Assembly: GCF_020991085.1 (NCBI RefSeq)
Contig: NZ_CP087719.1
Location: 558,001 to 622,000, forward strand
Direction: 5' to 3'
DNA: 64,000 nucleotides
From: Roseomonas sp. OT10
GTDB taxonomy: Bacteria > Pseudomonadota > Alphaproteobacteria > Acetobacterales > Acetobacteraceae
Shown: positions 1-8,044 of the stretch, in pieces
Numbering within the stretch: the first letter of the stretch is position 1
Layout of the letters: every line of letters begins with the position of its first letter
The notes under the pieces: generated by a model
Database searches by the model: none
Told to the model about the DNA's origin: nothing
The model's input: the letters and a program-made list of their open reading frames with translations, nothing else
Position numbers and translations under genes: made by a program

Positions 1-192
1 GCGCGGGCGGCGCTGGAATTCGGCCATGCCGCCGGGCTGGCGCGGATCATCGCCGTCGCGCGGGAGACCAATGCGGCCTCCCGCGGGGTGCTGGAGGATC
101 TGGGCCTGCGGCACTGCGACACCTTCCTGAACAAGGGGCATCGCATGCTGGTCTATGAGAGCCTGCGCCCGGCGGAGGGCGCCGGCCCGTAG
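1..192 (+). CDS. GNAT N-acetyltransferase, C-terminal part
   Basis: This is the last 63 residues of a gene that begins before the window. The frame ends with TAG at 190-192. The peptide contains FGHAAGLARIIAVARETNAAS followed by RGVLEDLGLRH. That is the typical end of a RimJ/RimL-type GNAT fold, where the helix after the acetyl-CoA site leads into the N-x-x-S-R-x-V-L-E-x-L-G-F motif. Family membership follows from this motif. The acceptor (ribosomal protein, amino acid or drug) cannot be told from this fragment. Confidence 0.7.
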   Translation, partial: ARAALEFGHAAGLARIIAVARETNAASRGVLEDLGLRHCDTFLNKGHRMLVYESLRPAEGAGP

Positions 193-223
193 GGGCGGGC
201 GCCCGCCCGGCGGGGAGGGGCGG

Positions 224-862
224 CTACCGCCCCTCGCGGGCCGCGAGCTGGGCGATCTGCCCGCGCATGGCGTCCAGCAGCGCCGAGACCTGCCCGCCGT
301 TGCGGCTGATCACGGCCGAGTACTCGCTGCGCTGGGTCAGGCGGAGCGAGGTGCCCTCGGCATAGACATCCACCACCCGCGGCTGGCCGTTCACCTCGCC
401 CACGCGCCAGTCCAGGCTGAAGGCGGGGCTGTTCGGCCGCTCCACCACGGTGTTGACCAGCGCGTCGTCCTCGGTGCGCTGCTGAGAGCGGCCCAGGGAG
501 AAGCGCACGCCCTGGTACTCGCCGAAGCGGGCGGAGAGGTTGCGGATCAGGGTCTCCTCGAAGAGGCGCATGTACTCCTGCTGCTCGGCCGGGCTGGCCT
601 GGCGCCACCAGCGGCCGAGCACGAAGCGCCCCACCCCCTCCACGTCCACGGCGCGGCGCAGCACGGCCGCGACCTGCTGGCGCCGCTGGGCCACCGCGGC
701 CTGGCTGTTGATCGCCGCCACCAACTCCTGCCCGGTCGCCTGGATGAAGGCGGAGGCCCGGCTCAGATCCATCTGGGCCAGGGCTGGCCGCCCCAGGGCG
801 AGCAGGGCGGGCGTGGCGAGGCTTGCGGCAAGCAGGTGGCGGCGGCTGGTTCGCATCATCAT
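224..862 (-). CDS. mlaC: MlaC-type periplasmic lipid-binding protein (Ttg2D/HpnM family)
   Basis: A 212-residue secreted protein of the MlaC/toluene-tolerance family, which ferries phospholipids across the periplasm between the outer-membrane MlaA complex and an inner-membrane ABC transporter. The N-terminus has twin arginines (TSRRHLLAAS), a hydrophobic stretch and an ALA-Q cleavage site, so Tat or Sec export is likely. Family features include the FVLGRWWRQASPAEQQEY segment and the later SLDWRV and DVYAEG strands. Three consecutive ATG codons (862, 859, 856) could start translation; the first is used here. It lies 22 bp downstream of mlaA on the same strand, so the two are probably one operon. 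The transporter genes mlaFEDB are not in this window. Confidence 0.85.
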   Translation of the reverse strand: MMMRTSRRHLLAASLATPALLALGRPALAQMDLSRASAFIQATGQELVAAINSQAAVAQRRQQVAAVLRRAVDVEGVGRFVLGRWWRQASPAEQQEYMRLFEETLIRNLSARFGEYQGVRFSLGRSQQRTEDDALVNTVVERPNSPAFSLDWRVGEVNGQPRVVDVYAEGTSLRLTQRSEYSAVISRNGGQVSALLDAMRGQIAQLAAREGR

Positions 863-884
863 CTCGGTTCCGTGTGCCCGGGCC

Positions 885-1691
885 TCAACGTTCCGGATAG
901 ACCCCGGTTCCCACTCCCAGCCCGGTGCCGATCCCCGCGGGGTCGGACTGGCCGGTGCTCTGGATCGCCCGCTGGCGCTGCTGGCGGTAGGCGGAACGGA
1001 AGGTGGCATAGGGGTCCAGGCTGGTTTCGTTCACCGCATCGACCGCGTCGAGCAGGCTTTCGCGCGTGTCGAGCACCGTCAGCCCGGTGCGGCCGTAGCG
1101 GTAGACGTCCGTCCAGCTGCTGTCGCCCCAGTTGAGGTAGGTGAAGGGGTTGGCGGCGGTGTCCACGCCCTGTCCGAGCAGGTCGCGCGGGTTGGAGGGG
1201 CCCAGGATGGGGATGAACAGGAAGGGGCCTTCGCCGAGGCCGGCCTTGCCCAGGGTCTGGCCGAAATCGGAGTTGTGCGGCGGCAGGCCCAGATCGCTCG
1301 CCACGTCGAAGATCCCGCCGAGGCCGATGGTCGAGTTGAGCAGGAAGCGGCCCATGGTCGTGCCGAAGCGCTGCGTCTCCCCCTGCAGGGCGTCGTTCAG
1401 CGCGATCACCGGACTGCGCAGGTTGCCCAGGACGTTGCTCACGCCCCGCCGCACCGGTGGCGGCACGACCGCCCGGTAGGCCTGGGCGGCCGGGCGCAGC
1501 ACCACCTGGTCGATCCCCTGGTGGATGGCGAAGAGGACACGGTTGGTCGGCTCGGCCGGGTCGTTGGTCTGCTCGAACTCGGCGATCGCCTCCGGATCGT
1601 CGGCGGGTGGGCGGGTGGCGCAGGCGGAAACCCCGAGGACGAGCACCAGGGCCAGAAACCGCAAGGGACGCATCGCGCGGGGGTTCCTCAT
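885..1691 (-). CDS. mlaA: MlaA/VacJ outer-membrane lipoprotein
   Basis: A 268-residue lipoprotein of the MlaA (VacJ) family, which removes mislocalised phospholipid from the outer leaflet of the outer membrane. The signal peptide ends in a lipobox, GVSAC, with Cys24 as the lipidation site. Diagnostic family stretches are NDPAEPTNRVLFAIHQ, RRGVSNVLGNLRSPV, RFLLNSTIGLGGIFDVA and FGQTLGKAG. The ATG at 1691 is preceded by CTGGAG about nine bases upstream; an internal ATG (residue 7) would also leave a good signal peptide. It is followed by mlaC, which fits retrograde lipid transport. The C-terminal tail is glycine-rich and variable. Confidence 0.92.
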   Translation of the reverse strand: MRNPRAMRPLRFLALVLVLGVSACATRPPADDPEAIAEFEQTNDPAEPTNRVLFAIHQGIDQVVLRPAAQAYRAVVPPPVRRGVSNVLGNLRSPVIALNDALQGETQRFGTTMGRFLLNSTIGLGGIFDVASDLGLPPHNSDFGQTLGKAGLGEGPFLFIPILGPSNPRDLLGQGVDTAANPFTYLNWGDSSWTDVYRYGRTGLTVLDTRESLLDAVDAVNETSLDPYATFRSAYRQQRQRAIQSTGQSDPAGIGTGLGVGTGVYPER

Positions 1692-1814
1692 CGTATCGAA
1701 CTCCAGCATAGCAGCCCGGCCGCCCTGGAGCGATGTGGCGCAGCACGACATAAGGTGACGGCGGGAGGTCCCGCCCCCATTCTGGACATACTGCCAAGAG
1801 GATCTTAGGGCGTC

Positions 1815-2867
1815 ATGAATCATCTTGCCAATCCCGCAGAGGGGCCTCCTGCGTCGCGGCACGCCGCGGGCGGCAGCCCCAATGTCCTGGGGCGCTGGCT
1901 GACCGGGCCGCGATTCGGCGCCCTGCCGGCGCCGGCCGCGCTGCCTCCCCCCTCGCTGTCCTTTGAATTCTTCCCGCCCCGGACCGAGGCGCTGGAGGCG
2001 CAGCTCTGGGCCTGCATCCGCCGGCTGGAGCCGCTGGCCCCGCGCTTCGTCTCCGTCACCTACGGCGCCGGCGGCACCACCCAGGCGCGGACGCATGCGA
2101 CGGTGGCGCGGATCGTGAAGGAGACGGGGCTGGTTCCGGCCGCCCACCTCACCTGCGTCGACGCCTCGCGCGGCGAGGTGGACGAGGTCGCCCGCGGCTA
2201 CTGGGACGCCGGCGTCCGCCACATCGTCGCGCTGCGCGGCGACCCCCCCGCCGGGGTGGAGCGCTACGAGCCGCATCCCGAGGGCTATGCCTATGCCGCC
2301 GACCTGGTGGAGGGGCTGGCCCGGGTCGCCCCCTTCGAGATCTCGGTGGCGGCCTATCCGGAGGTCCACCCCGCCGCCACCTCGGCCCGGAACGACCTGG
2401 ACAACCTGAAGCGCAAGATCGATGCCGGGGCGACCCGCGCCATCACCCAGTACTTCTTCGACACCGAGACCTATCTGCGCTTCCTCGACCACGCGCTGGC
2501 CGCGGGCATCACCGTGCCGATCGTGCCGGGGATCATGCCCGTGTCCAACTTCAAGCAGATGAGCAGCTTCTCGGCACGGATCGGCGCGTCCGTCCCGGGC
2601 TGGATGGCGAAGCTCTTCGAGGGGCTGGACGACGACGCCGAGACCCGCCGCATGGTCGCCGCGACCGTCGCGGCGGAACAGGTCCGGTTGCTCCAGGCCA
2701 ATGGGGTGGACGAGTTCCACTTCTACACCCTCAACCGCCCCGACCTGACCTATGCCATCGCCCATATCCTGGGGGTCCGGCCACCGGCGCCGAGCCAGCC
2801 CGCCAGCGCCTCCGGCGTGGCGGAGGAGACCAAGGTCCGGGCGGCGGAGCAGGCCGCGAAAGGGTAG
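1815..2867 (+). CDS. metF: Methylenetetrahydrofolate reductase
   Basis: A 350-residue flavoprotein that reduces 5,10-methylene-THF to 5-methyl-THF, the methyl donor for methionine synthesis. The TIM-barrel signatures are visible: LSFEFFPPRTE with the catalytic Glu, SVTYGAGG, HLTCVDAS, LRGDPP (flavin-contacting Asp), AAYPEVHP, and FHFYTLNRPD near the end. It is about 50 residues longer than a typical MetF because of a non-conserved N-terminal extension of about 45 residues and a short C-terminal tail. The true start may therefore lie further in. It stands alone, divergent from mlaA. No SAM riboswitch was recognisable in the 123-bp leader. Confidence 0.93.
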   Translation: MNHLANPAEGPPASRHAAGGSPNVLGRWLTGPRFGALPAPAALPPPSLSFEFFPPRTEALEAQLWACIRRLEPLAPRFVSVTYGAGGTTQARTHATVARIVKETGLVPAAHLTCVDASRGEVDEVARGYWDAGVRHIVALRGDPPAGVERYEPHPEGYAYAADLVEGLARVAPFEISVAAYPEVHPAATSARNDLDNLKRKIDAGATRAITQYFFDTETYLRFLDHALAAGITVPIVPGIMPVSNFKQMSSFSARIGASVPGWMAKLFEGLDDDAETRRMVAATVAAEQVRLLQANGVDEFHFYTLNRPDLTYAIAHILGVRPPAPSQPASASGVAEETKVRAAEQAAKG

Positions 2868-3071
2868 GGCGCCGGCCATGCGCCACGGGGCATGGCCCGA
2901 ATTCCCTGGTCGAGCTTCTGCTTTCTCCGCATAAGGGGCGGGACGGCGGCGCGGCCATCGGCCAAGCCGTTGTGGGAAATTGACCCACGGATTTTGCCTC
3001 ATGCTGATCGTGCCGTGCCGGCCAGGCGCGCCCCGCCCCGCGGCGCGGCGCCACGCCGGAGTCGTCCTTCC

Positions 3072-3800
3072 GTGACCGCCGCTTCCTGGCGCCACTCGCC
3101 GCTCAAGGCCACCCTGCGAAGCCGGGCCATCACCCGGCTGCTGGGGGTCTATCTCGGGCTCTGTCGCCGCACCGCGCGCTGGGAGCTGCAGGGCACCGGC
3201 GCCCTCCGCGACCTGGCCGGGCGGCCCGGCGGCTTCATCCTGGCCTTCTGGCACGAGAACCTGCCGCTGATGCCGCTGGCCTGGTCCGCCTTCTGGGAGG
3301 CGGAGCCCGGCCTGGTGCGCAAGCCCGGGTTGGTGCTGGTCTCCCGAAGCCGCGACGGCGGCCTGATCGCCGGGCTGCTGGGCCGCTTCGGGCTGACCAC
3401 GGTGGCGGGCAGCACCTCGAAGGGCGGGCGCGCCGCGGGGCAGAGCCTGCTCCGGGGGCTGCGCCAGGGCGCCGTGGCGGTGGTGGTGCCGGACGGCCCG
3501 CGCGGGCCGCGGCGCCGCATGTCGGAAGGCTGCCTGCGCCTCGCCGCCATGGCGGACGTGCCGATCGTTCCCTGCGGCGCCCAGGCGCGGCCGCTCTGCC
3601 GCACCGGCAGCTGGGACCGCATGATGATCCCCTTGCCCTTCGCGCGCTGCGTGGCGGTCGCCGGGACGCCGATCCTCCCCGGGGAGCAGGAGCTGGCCCA
3701 GGGAATGGAGCTGCTCGGCGCCGCCCTGGACCGGACGATGGAACAGGCCGCCGAGGCCCTCGGTGGCCCCGCCCGGCCACTGGCCCGCCGCCACGCCTGA
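3072..3800 (+). CDS. DUF374 lysophospholipid acyltransferase-like protein
   Basis: A probable membrane-associated acyltransferase of the DUF374 family, related to the LPLAT/LpxL enzymes. Visible motifs are FILAFWHENLPLMP (the H-x4-P version of the acyltransferase motif), SRSRDGGLIA, STSKGGRAAG and VVVPDGPRGPRRR. The assigned start is the GTG at 3072, which gives 242 residues, close to family length. An upstream in-frame ATG at 2892 would add 60 proline- and arginine-rich residues that do not look like part of the domain. Substrate is unknown; a role in lipid A or glycerophospholipid acylation is inference. The gap before it holds a small GTGGG-N7-CCCAC dyad (2972-2988) followed by ATTTT, a weak terminator candidate for metF. 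Confidence 0.75.
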   Translation: MTAASWRHSPLKATLRSRAITRLLGVYLGLCRRTARWELQGTGALRDLAGRPGGFILAFWHENLPLMPLAWSAFWEAEPGLVRKPGLVLVSRSRDGGLIAGLLGRFGLTTVAGSTSKGGRAAGQSLLRGLRQGAVAVVVPDGPRGPRRRMSEGCLRLAAMADVPIVPCGAQARPLCRTGSWDRMMIPLPFARCVAVAGTPILPGEQELAQGMELLGAALDRTMEQAAEALGGPARPLARRHA

Positions 3801-3870
3801 ACGACCCCGTGGCCCGATGCCCCCGTTCCACAGGTTTGCTGAGCCTGCCGGGCAGGAGCGGCCTCACACC

Positions 3871-4283
3871 AACGGCGGGATGACCTGACCTGTCGTGCTG
3901 CCGTGTTCCGGCGTCGGACCGGGAGGGGACGCTGTCCCCTCCCAGACCCTCCCCTGCCGGGGCCACAAGCGGGCCCCGGTCCCCGCTGGGAGTTTGGTTC
4001 TCCGTGGCTGCCGTCAGCCTCCGGACTGAACCCTGACGGCGCGCGGACAGGCGGGACTCTGGAAAAACTTCAGAAGGCGTCAGTGAGGGCGGAGACCGTG
4101 CCCGCCGAGGAGCCAAGCTCCTCGGCGCCGTGACCCTGTGTCAGGCTGTCCCGCGGCAGCGCCCATCGGGTCCAGGGCCCGCAGGGTCCTGGCGGAGTGG
4201 GGGTACGGGGGCGAGGCAGAGCCTTGCCCCCGGGGAACGGGTCCCACGCCGGCAGACGGCGATGCATCACGCCATCCGTATCA
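3871..4283 (+). repeat. Dispersed multi-hairpin element, copy A
   Basis: First of five copies of an element of about 420 bp. Conserved parts in order: a GGCGGGATG end, the palindrome at 3921-3943 (GGGAGGGGAC-GCT-GTCCCCTCCC), a CCGGGGCC/GGGCCCCGG segment, a CCGTCAG...CTGACGG dyad, an 11-bp stem at 4103-4127 (CGCCGAGGAGC with loop CAA; other copies have loop ATG), and a GGGGGCGAGGC...GCCTTGCCCCC stem. The right end read on the minus strand is TGATACGGATGGCGTGATGC, an imperfect inverted copy of the left end seen in copies B and D. Its TGA is the stop codon of the minus-strand transporter gene. It fills the gap of nearly 480 bp between two converging genes; I see no gene inside. Confidence 0.85.
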
Positions 4284-5216
4284 TGCCTCGCTGGCGCGCA
4301 GGGCCTGGTAGACTGGCCGCAGCAGGAAGGGGCTGAGGAAGAGGGGGAACTGGCACAGGGCGAAGAAGAGCAGCACCACCGGATCGGTCGAGGCGGGCAG
4401 CACCGCCAGATAGAGCGCCATGTTGCGGTTGCCCGAGAGCAGCCCGGCCGAGAGCGCCGGTCGTGGTCCGGCCCCCAGGAAGGCGACCGCGGTCGCGGCG
4501 TTCAGCCCGAAGGAGCCGGCGAAGGCCAGGGCCAGGCCCCCCAGAACCAGCCCCGGCTCGGCCAGCAGCCGGGCCAGTACCCCGTCCATCACCCCGAAGC
4601 CGTAGAGCACGACCAGCAGCACCACGGCCCCGTCCACCGCGCGGCCCCAGCGGTGCAGGGTGGGGGGTGCCACGACCCGCCGGATGGCGAGGGAGAGCAG
4701 CAGCGGCAGCCCGACCACCAGCGCCAGCCGTCCCATCAGCCCGCCGATGGAGAGCGACAGGTCCACCCCCAGCAGCCCCAGCGCGAGCGGCGGCGCGGTC
4801 AGCGGCACCAGTAGGGTGGAGAGCAGCGCGACGACGAGGCTCAGCTCCCCGTCCAACCCGACCAGGCGTGCGAAGGCGGGGGAGGAGGTGGCGGCGCAGC
4901 CGGTCGCCATCAGCACCAGCGCCATGCCCAGCGGCCCGTCCAGCCCGGTTGCCCGGGCCACGGCCCAGGCGAGCACGGGACAGGCCAGCAGCACCCAGGC
5001 CAGCACGGCCGCGACCAGACCGGGGCGGCGCAGCCAGCCCAGCACCTGCGCCGGATCGACGCGCAGCAACACCAGGGTCATCAACGTCGCGACCACCGGC
5101 GTCACCACGCCGTGCAGCAGGCTGGCCAGGGGCGGCAGCAGCAGCCCGGCGAAGATGCCCACGGCCAGCAGGGCGCTGCCCCTGCGGGCGGACCATTCGA
5201 GGAAACGGAGCAGCAG
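4281..5216 (-). CDS. BASS-family (bile acid:sodium symporter-like) transporter
   Basis: A roughly 310-residue membrane protein with eight to ten hydrophobic helices. It resembles the bile acid/sodium symporter (BASS) superfamily: LALAFAGSFGLNAATAVAFLGAG and LSGNRNMALYLAVLP match the core where sodium binds. Substrate is unknown. The start is unclear. Homology-like sequence begins at LLLRFLEW, but no ATG, GTG or TTG is in frame near it; the nearest upstream is an ATG at 5357 and the nearest downstream a GTG at 5162. A CTG at 5216 is used provisionally. An ATG at 5237 lies one frame off, so a single-base frameshift is possible. The TGA stop lies in the end of repeat copy A. Confidence 0.7.
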   Translation of the reverse strand: MLLRFLEWSARRGSALLAVGIFAGLLLPPLASLLHGVVTPVVATLMTLVLLRVDPAQVLGWLRRPGLVAAVLAWVLLACPVLAWAVARATGLDGPLGMALVLMATGCAATSSPAFARLVGLDGELSLVVALLSTLLVPLTAPPLALGLLGVDLSLSIGGLMGRLALVVGLPLLLSLAIRRVVAPPTLHRWGRAVDGAVVLLVVLYGFGVMDGVLARLLAEPGLVLGGLALAFAGSFGLNAATAVAFLGAGPRPALSAGLLSGNRNMALYLAVLPASTDPVVLLFFALCQFPLFLSPFLLRPVYQALRASEA

Positions 5217-5234
5217 GGCGGGGCGTCTCCCGTC

Positions 5235-5792
5235 ATGGGGCCTGGGCCCGGCGCGGTGCGGTTGGCCGGGTTCGCCTCCCGTTCTATATGCCGGGCGGTG
5301 CGCGCACGATACCTCCCCACCCTGGCCGTCCTCCTGCTGCTGGCACCCGCAGCCCATTCGGCCTGCAACGACTCGCCGGCGCCGGGGGTGGACTGGCGAC
5401 GCTGCCTGAACGATTCGCGCGACCTCGCCGGGGTGGACCTCTCCGGCGCCGTGCTGCGCGATGCCAGCCTGTCGCGCGCCAACCTGGCGGGCGCGAAGCT
5501 GACCGGGGCGGAGGCGATGCAGCTACGGCTGGTCTCGGCCGACCTGAGCGGGGCCAGCCTGGACGGGGCCGTGATGCTCGGCGCCGACCTGACGCGGGCG
5601 AACCTCCAGGGCGCGACGCTGCGCAAGGCGGATCTGCGCCGCGCGACGCTGTTCCGCGCCGACCTGAGCAAGGCCGACCTGACGGGCGCCAACCTGACGG
5701 GGGCCAACCTCTCGGGCGCGATGCTGGACGGGGCGCGCTGGACGGATGGCGAACGGATCTGCGCCGTGGGCTCGGTGGGGAACTGCCAGTGA
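5235..5792 (+). CDS. Secreted pentapeptide-repeat protein
   Basis: A protein of about 185 residues. After an N-terminal arginine-containing region and a hydrophobic stretch (YLPTLAVLLLLAPAAHSA), a signal peptide, it holds roughly a dozen A(D/N)LxX repeats such as ANLAGAKLTGA, ADLSGASLDGA and ANLTGANLSGA. These fold into a right-handed quadrilateral beta helix. The mature part has a pair of cysteines before the helix and two near the C-terminus. The start could be ATG 5235 or GTG 5298; the latter leaves a compact signal peptide. Its stop overlaps the start of the UvrD-like gene (GTGA), implying co-translation. Function is unknown; export argues against a Qnr-like gyrase role. Confidence 0.8.
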   Translation: MGPGPGAVRLAGFASRSICRAVRARYLPTLAVLLLLAPAAHSACNDSPAPGVDWRRCLNDSRDLAGVDLSGAVLRDASLSRANLAGAKLTGAEAMQLRLVSADLSGASLDGAVMLGADLTRANLQGATLRKADLRRATLFRADLSKADLTGANLTGANLSGAMLDGARWTDGERICAVGSVGNCQ

Positions 5793-8044
5793 GTGGGCTG
5801 TTCGGCGGCGGGGAACGCCGCGGCCCCCCCGCGCCGGCGCCGGCCGCGCCCGACGACTACCTCGCCCGCCTGAACCCCGAGCAGCGCGAGGCGGTGGAGA
5901 CGGTGGACGGCCCGCTGCTGGTCCTCGCCGGGGCCGGCACGGGCAAGACGCGGGTGCTGACCACGCGCTTCGCCCATATCCTGATGACGGGGAAGGCCTG
6001 GCCGAACCAGGTCCTGGCGGTGACCTTCACCAACAAGGCGGCGAAGGAGATGCGCGAGCGCGTCGCCGCCATCCTGGGCCGCCCGGCCGAGGGGCTGTGG
6101 CTGGGCACCTTCCACGCGCTCTGCGCCCGCATGCTGCGGCGGCACGCGGAATACGTGAAGCTGACGCGCGACTTCACCATCCTCGATACGGACGACCAGA
6201 TGCGCCTGCTGAAGCAGGTGATGGAGGCCGCGGGGGGCATCGACCAGAAGCGCTGGCCGGCGCAGCAGCTGATGGCGACGATCCAGCGCTGGAAGGACCG
6301 CGGCCTGACGCCGGAGCGGGTGACGCCGGCCGAGGAGGTGGATTTCGCCAACGGCCGGGCGCGCGCGCTCTACGCGGCGTACCAGGACCGGCTGCGCGAG
6401 CTGAACACGGTGGATTTCGGCGACCTGCTGCTGCACGTCACGGAAATCCTGCGCACCCAGCCGGAGGTGCTGGCGCAGTACCACCGCGCCTTCCGCTACA
6501 TCCTGGTGGACGAGTACCAGGACACCAACACGGTGCAGTACCTCTGGCTGCGGCTGCTGGCGCAGGGGCACCGCAACATCTGCTGCGTGGGGGACGACGA
6601 CCAGTCGATCTATTCCTGGCGCGGCGCAGAGGTGGAGAACATCCTCCGCTTCGAGAAGGACTTCCCCGGCGCGCGGATCGTGCGGCTGGAGAGCAACTAC
6701 CGCTCCACGAAACCGATCCTCGCCGCCGCCGCCGGGCTGATCGCGAAGAACGAGGGGCGGCTGGGCAAGACGCTGCGCGCCGGGCGCAACGACGCGGAGG
6801 GCGAGAAGGTCCGCGTCGTCTCGCTGTGGGATTCCGAGGAGGAGGCCCGCATGGTCGGCGAGCAGATCGAGCAGGCGCAGCGCCAGAAGTTCTCGCTCGC
6901 CGAGATGGCGATCCTCGTCCGCGCCGGCTTCCAGACCCGCGCCTTCGAGGAGCGGCTGATCACGCTCGGCGTGCCCTACCGCGTCGTCGGCGGGCTGAAG
7001 TTCTACGAGCGCGCCGAGGTGCGCGACGCGATGGCCTACATGCGCATCCTGCAGCAGCCCAGCGACGATCTGGCCTTCGAGCGCATCGTCAACGTGCCTC
7101 GCCGCGGCGTGGGCGACGGCGGGCTGATGCAGATGCACGTGGCCGCGCGGGAGCAGGGGATGCCGCTGGCGCTGGCCGCCGAGAAGCTGGCCTTCACCGA
7201 GGCCTTCCGCCCCAAGCCGCGCGCGGCGCTGCGCGAGCTGTTCGAGGGGTTCCGCCGCTGGCGCGCTCTGATGCAGCGCGAGGGGCATGTGGTCGCCGTC
7301 GCCACCATGCTCGACGAGAGCGGCTATACGGAGATGTGGAAGCAGGACAAGTCGCCCGAGGCGCCGGGGCGGCTGGAGAACCTGAAGGAGCTGCTGCGCG
7401 CCATCGGCGAGTTCGAGACGCTGGCGGGCTTCCTGGAGCACGTCGCCCTCGTCACCGAGAACGACGAGAACGCCGAAGGGGAGCGCGTCTCGCTGATGAC
7501 GCTGCACGCGGCGAAGGGGCTGGAGTTCGACCTGGTCTTCCTCCCCGGCTGGGAGGAGGGGCTGTTCCCGCACCAGCGCGCGCTGGACGAGGGCGGCACC
7601 AAGTCGCTGGAGGAGGAGCGCCGCCTCGCCTATGTCGGCATCACCCGGGGGCGCCGACGGGTCATCATCAGCCACGCCGCCAACCGGCGCATCTACGCCA
7701 ACTGGACGACGGCCATCCCCTCGCGCTTCCTCGACGAGCTGCCGGACGACGCCGTGGAGCGCCAGGGCTCGGCCGCGATGCGGCGGACGAAGCTGGTCGA
7801 GACCCCCAGCGTCTTCGGCGGCGGCTTTCCGATCGGCACGCGCAAGCCGAAGGTGATCGAGGCGGGAAGCTGGGAGGTGCAGGAGCGCCCCGCCCGCACG
7901 GAGGCCATCGCCGTCGGCAGCCGCGTCTTCCACCAGAAGTTCGGCTATGGCCGGGTGACGCGGGTGGAGGAGAACCGGCTGGACGTGGAATTCGAGAAGA
8001 CCGGGTTGAAGCGCGTGCTGAGCAATTTCGTGGAGAAGGCGTGA
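5789..8044 (+). CDS. uvrD: UvrD/PcrA-type ATP-dependent 3'-5' DNA helicase
   Basis: A 751-residue superfamily 1 helicase used in nucleotide excision and mismatch repair and in clearing proteins from DNA. Motifs visible: LNPEQREAVE (Q motif), AGAGTGKTR Walker A near residues 47-55, VTFTNKAAKEM (Ia), VDEYQDTN Walker B near 240, GDDDQSIYSWRGA (III), SNYRSTKPI (IV), MTLHAAKGLEFD (V), and AYVGITRGRRRV (VI). The C-terminal tail (FHQKFGYGRVTRVEEN) is the Tudor-like domain of PcrA that contacts RNA polymerase. The GTG start at 5789 overlaps the preceding stop and is preceded by GGGGA. The next gene starts at its stop (TGATG), so the three form one operon. Confidence 0.95.
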   Translation: MSGLFGGGERRGPPAPAPAAPDDYLARLNPEQREAVETVDGPLLVLAGAGTGKTRVLTTRFAHILMTGKAWPNQVLAVTFTNKAAKEMRERVAAILGRPAEGLWLGTFHALCARMLRRHAEYVKLTRDFTILDTDDQMRLLKQVMEAAGGIDQKRWPAQQLMATIQRWKDRGLTPERVTPAEEVDFANGRARALYAAYQDRLRELNTVDFGDLLLHVTEILRTQPEVLAQYHRAFRYILVDEYQDTNTVQYLWLRLLAQGHRNICCVGDDDQSIYSWRGAEVENILRFEKDFPGARIVRLESNYRSTKPILAAAAGLIAKNEGRLGKTLRAGRNDAEGEKVRVVSLWDSEEEARMVGEQIEQAQRQKFSLAEMAILVRAGFQTRAFEERLITLGVPYRVVGGLKFYERAEVRDAMAYMRILQQPSDDLAFERIVNVPRRGVGDGGLMQMHVAAREQGMPLALAAEKLAFTEAFRPKPRAALRELFEGFRRWRALMQREGHVVAVATMLDESGYTEMWKQDKSPEAPGRLENLKELLRAIGEFETLAGFLEHVALVTENDENAEGERVSLMTLHAAKGLEFDLVFLPGWEEGLFPHQRALDEGGTKSLEEERRLAYVGITRGRRRVIISHAANRRIYANWTTAIPSRFLDELPDDAVERQGSAAMRRTKLVETPSVFGGGFPIGTRKPKVIEAGSWEVQERPARTEAIAVGSRVFHQKFGYGRVTRVEENRLDVEFEKTGLKRVLSNFVEKA

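Noticed and set aside
1692-1814. Possible SAM riboswitch before metF
   Set aside because: No SAM-I, SAM-II or SAM/SAH-type conserved core or pairing was recognised in the 123-bp leader.
885-3794. Very long minus-strand open frame spanning mlaA and antisense of metF and the acyltransferase gene
   Set aside because: Only the part from 1691 down (MlaA) looks like protein. The rest is a GC-driven antisense frame over well-recognised genes. The same applies to long frames opposite uvrD, ahcY and the RND pump.
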